NCBI GenBank assembly: GCA_001579985.1
Contig: LRSR01004258.1
Coordinates: 1 to 20,115, forward strand
From: Hypsibius dujardini
Lineage: Eukaryota > Tardigrada > Eutardigrada > Parachela > Hypsibiidae
DNA length: 20,115 bases
Direction: 5' to 3'
Part shown: piece after piece, positions 18,569 through 20,115 of the stretch
Layout: each line of letters opens with the position of its first letter
How positions within the stretch are numbered: the stretch's first letter is position 1
Program-made: the position numbers and the translations under genes
The notes under the pieces: model-generated
The model's input: only the letters and a program-made list of their open reading frames with translations
Told to the model about the DNA's origin: nothing
Databases searched by the model: none

Positions 18569-19839
18569 ATGTTCCGCCACGGGCACAGCGTGATCAAGTC
18601 TGTTGACCATTCGAAGTACTTTGAGGTGAAAATCATTCCGGCTCTTCTCGACAACTACATGTGAGTATTAAAATTTAGAAAAAACGGGTTTAAGTGTACA
18701 TATTGTACGTGATGGAACCATGATGCTCTTCCATGACGCAGTAAAGGTTCCTGAGAAATTGAACGGTTCGGTTGTCTGCAAATGTCTTCGGTGTGAATAG
18801 ATTTTGAATCTGCTAGCTTTCGTTTTGGATTGGCTGTCTTCATAGATTTTGAACCAACTAACTTTCGTTTTGAGTTGGTTGTACAGCTAAAGGGGATTTT
18901 ACCGAAATTCAATACCTTTTTCTGTTGCTATTAAACACTCTCACTTAATGCTAAAATATTTAAACTGCCAATAAAGCTTAGGACAGTTGCAAAACTTTTG
19001 GCTTTTTTTCAACTTTCAACTTTCAACTTTCAAATTTGTTCCACTTTTGGCGTTTTCGTGTTTAAACTTAAATTTACAGTTCATGTGCACATAATGGTCG
19101 CCGAAGCATGTTATAACTTATACCGTACGTATTTGCAAAATAATGTGGATAGGACTCAGTGTAAGATGTTTTCAAAACTTATTATATTTTAGAAATATTT
19201 TGAGAAGTTATGAATATTCCATTGTCTTTCACTCTGTCGAATTCCGCAAGAAAATTTCTTGCAACAATAACCTAAAGCACACTTTGAAGATATTAGTAGC
19301 ATAAGACTATTTAGCAAATTTTCCTATTTGGAGGCAAGCCGTTTTGCAGCCTCTCCATGAAAATAGTCTCCTCTCAGGTAGCGAATAAACATTTGTTGAT
19401 TTAGATTGTGAAAAATTGAGGTCAAGTTTTTCTTGAATCTTGTTTACAATAGTAAAACAAACCTCGCTACATTCGGACAGGTGCGAAGATGCTTTGTGTA
19501 ACAGTGCTTAACTGAATTCTCGCACTTTTTTAAATACATAAATAAATACATTTATATATACTTCCTTACAGGTATCTCATCATCGATCGCTACAAAAAGG
19601 AAGCCGCGTAAGTTTCCCCTCGGTTTCTCCAGGATCTATTCCTGTCCGAATTATCTTTAGCGCATCGGCGTCGCTCGGGCGCCGGTCTGAATATTCCGGA
19701 CAGCTGCCTCCTTAACTACCCGGCGACAGTTCTAGGCCGCACGTCGGCCCACACCCACGTTATTGACAATGATCTATATTCTTCGTTGCTTTTTTTCTTC
19801 TCGCTGATTAGGGTCATCGATCCCGTGGAACCAGACAGG
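18569..19839 (+). CDS. HAGH: Hydroxyacylglutathione hydrolase (glyoxalase II), first three exons; 3' part outside window
   Basis: Exons 18569-18660, 19572-19607 and 19812-19839 join in phases 2, 2 and 0, each with GT-AG ends (at|gtgagt, gc|gtaagt, agg|gtaagt). The joined product starts MFRHGHSVIKSVDHSKYF. It then reads VKIIPALLDNYMYLIID and next EAAVIDPVEPDR. This is the characteristic start of glyoxalase II (the family's 'LPAL.DNYMYL.ID....EAA.VDPV'). The enzyme hydrolyses S-D-lactoylglutathione to lactate and glutathione, completing methylglyoxal detoxification. It is a metallo-beta-lactamase-fold hydrolase; its HxHxDH metal site lies in exons beyond the window. The start has a good context (gaaaATGT). 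The short N-terminal extension (about 18 residues, basic, His-rich) could be a weak mitochondrial leader, or the protein may be cytosolic. Exons 2 and 3 are micro-exons of 36 and 28 bp. Confidence 0.9.
18798..18885. repeat. Two-copy 45-bp tandem repeat
   Basis: tagattttgaatctgctagc (18798) recurs as tagattttgaaccaactaac (18843). Both are followed by tttcgttttg and a GTTGG/ATTGG-rich end. The copies have diverged by several substitutions. Confidence 0.75.
19007..19031. repeat. (AACTTTC)3 heptamer tandem repeat
   Basis: Three perfect AACTTTC units preceded by a partial one (tttc), in HAGH intron 1. Confidence 0.9.
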
Positions 19840-20115
19840 GTAAGTACAGTTAGTATGACGGATAACGTTTTGCGACAACAAACAGACAGGAAGACCCCAC
19901 ACAAAATTTTGGGAACCGCCCCCACGCAAAATTTCGGATTGAGCCAAGCGCGTGCAGCTGTTCATCCAGGCATATGAGACGTACCAAACATAGACAAACT
20001 GACCGGCCAATCCAGACACAAAGTAACGATGAAAATACAGCGCAAGTATATGGGTCGAATTGGAGTCAAAAATAAATCTCAAAGACTTGATAGTACTTGA
20101 CCTTTCAAGTGTGCT

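Larger units (their letters stand above)
18661..19571 (+). other. Intron 1 of HAGH (911 bp)
   Basis: AT-rich intron containing a 45-bp tandem duplication (18798-18885) and a heptamer repeat (19007-19031). No gene inside. Confidence 0.85.

Overview
This is animal (metazoan) nuclear DNA. Protein-coding blocks are split by GT-AG introns, the intergenic DNA is AT-rich, microsatellites are abundant, and no bacterial operon structure is visible. The protein families are animal ones: class A GPCRs, a GAREM/THEMIS-type CABIT protein, a retinol-dehydrogenase-like SDR and glyoxalase II. The species cannot be read from the sequence. The unusual N-R-L in place of D-R-Y in the receptors and the compact exons would suit an invertebrate. 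A tardigrade is my guess, not a conclusion.

Layout, all genes on the + strand: (1) 1-326, the 3' end of a short-chain dehydrogenase gene, preceded by a (GACA)n intron. (2) 327-1843, no gene; holds a 268-bp element with 25-bp perfect inverted ends (801-1068) and a short hairpin. (3) 1844-3607 and 4055-5468, two tandem paralogous seven-transmembrane receptors. Each has two coding exons, with one phase-1 intron inside the third intracellular loop and a (GACA)n tract in that intron. Their membrane segments are nearly identical at the DNA level, but the third intracellular loop and intron are not. (4) 5469-9425, about 4 kb without a convincing gene, carrying CTGT, GT and GA repeats and an E-box palindrome. 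(5) 9426-14503, a three-exon, 437-residue CABIT-domain protein resembling GAREM, with large introns that hold several imperfect fold-back (MITE-like) elements. (6) 14504-15690, no gene. (7) 15822-16790, a five-exon gene for a 174-residue secreted protein with 18 cysteines, behind a good TATA box. (8) 16791-18568, no gene, with degenerate ACAGGC/ACAGAC hexamer repeats. (9) From 18569 to the window end, the first three exons of glyoxalase II (HAGH), including 36- and 28-bp micro-exons.

The genes do not form an obvious pathway. The most interesting signal is the receptor pair: two near-identical ligand-binding cores carrying very different intracellular coupling loops, a mosaic that suggests recent gene conversion of the arms. 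Second are the (GACA)n tracts on the sense strand just upstream of the last acceptor in three introns, and third the cluster of fold-back elements in the CABIT gene. Exon structures were deduced by hand from reading frame, splice consensus and paralogue comparison; no transcript or database search was available.
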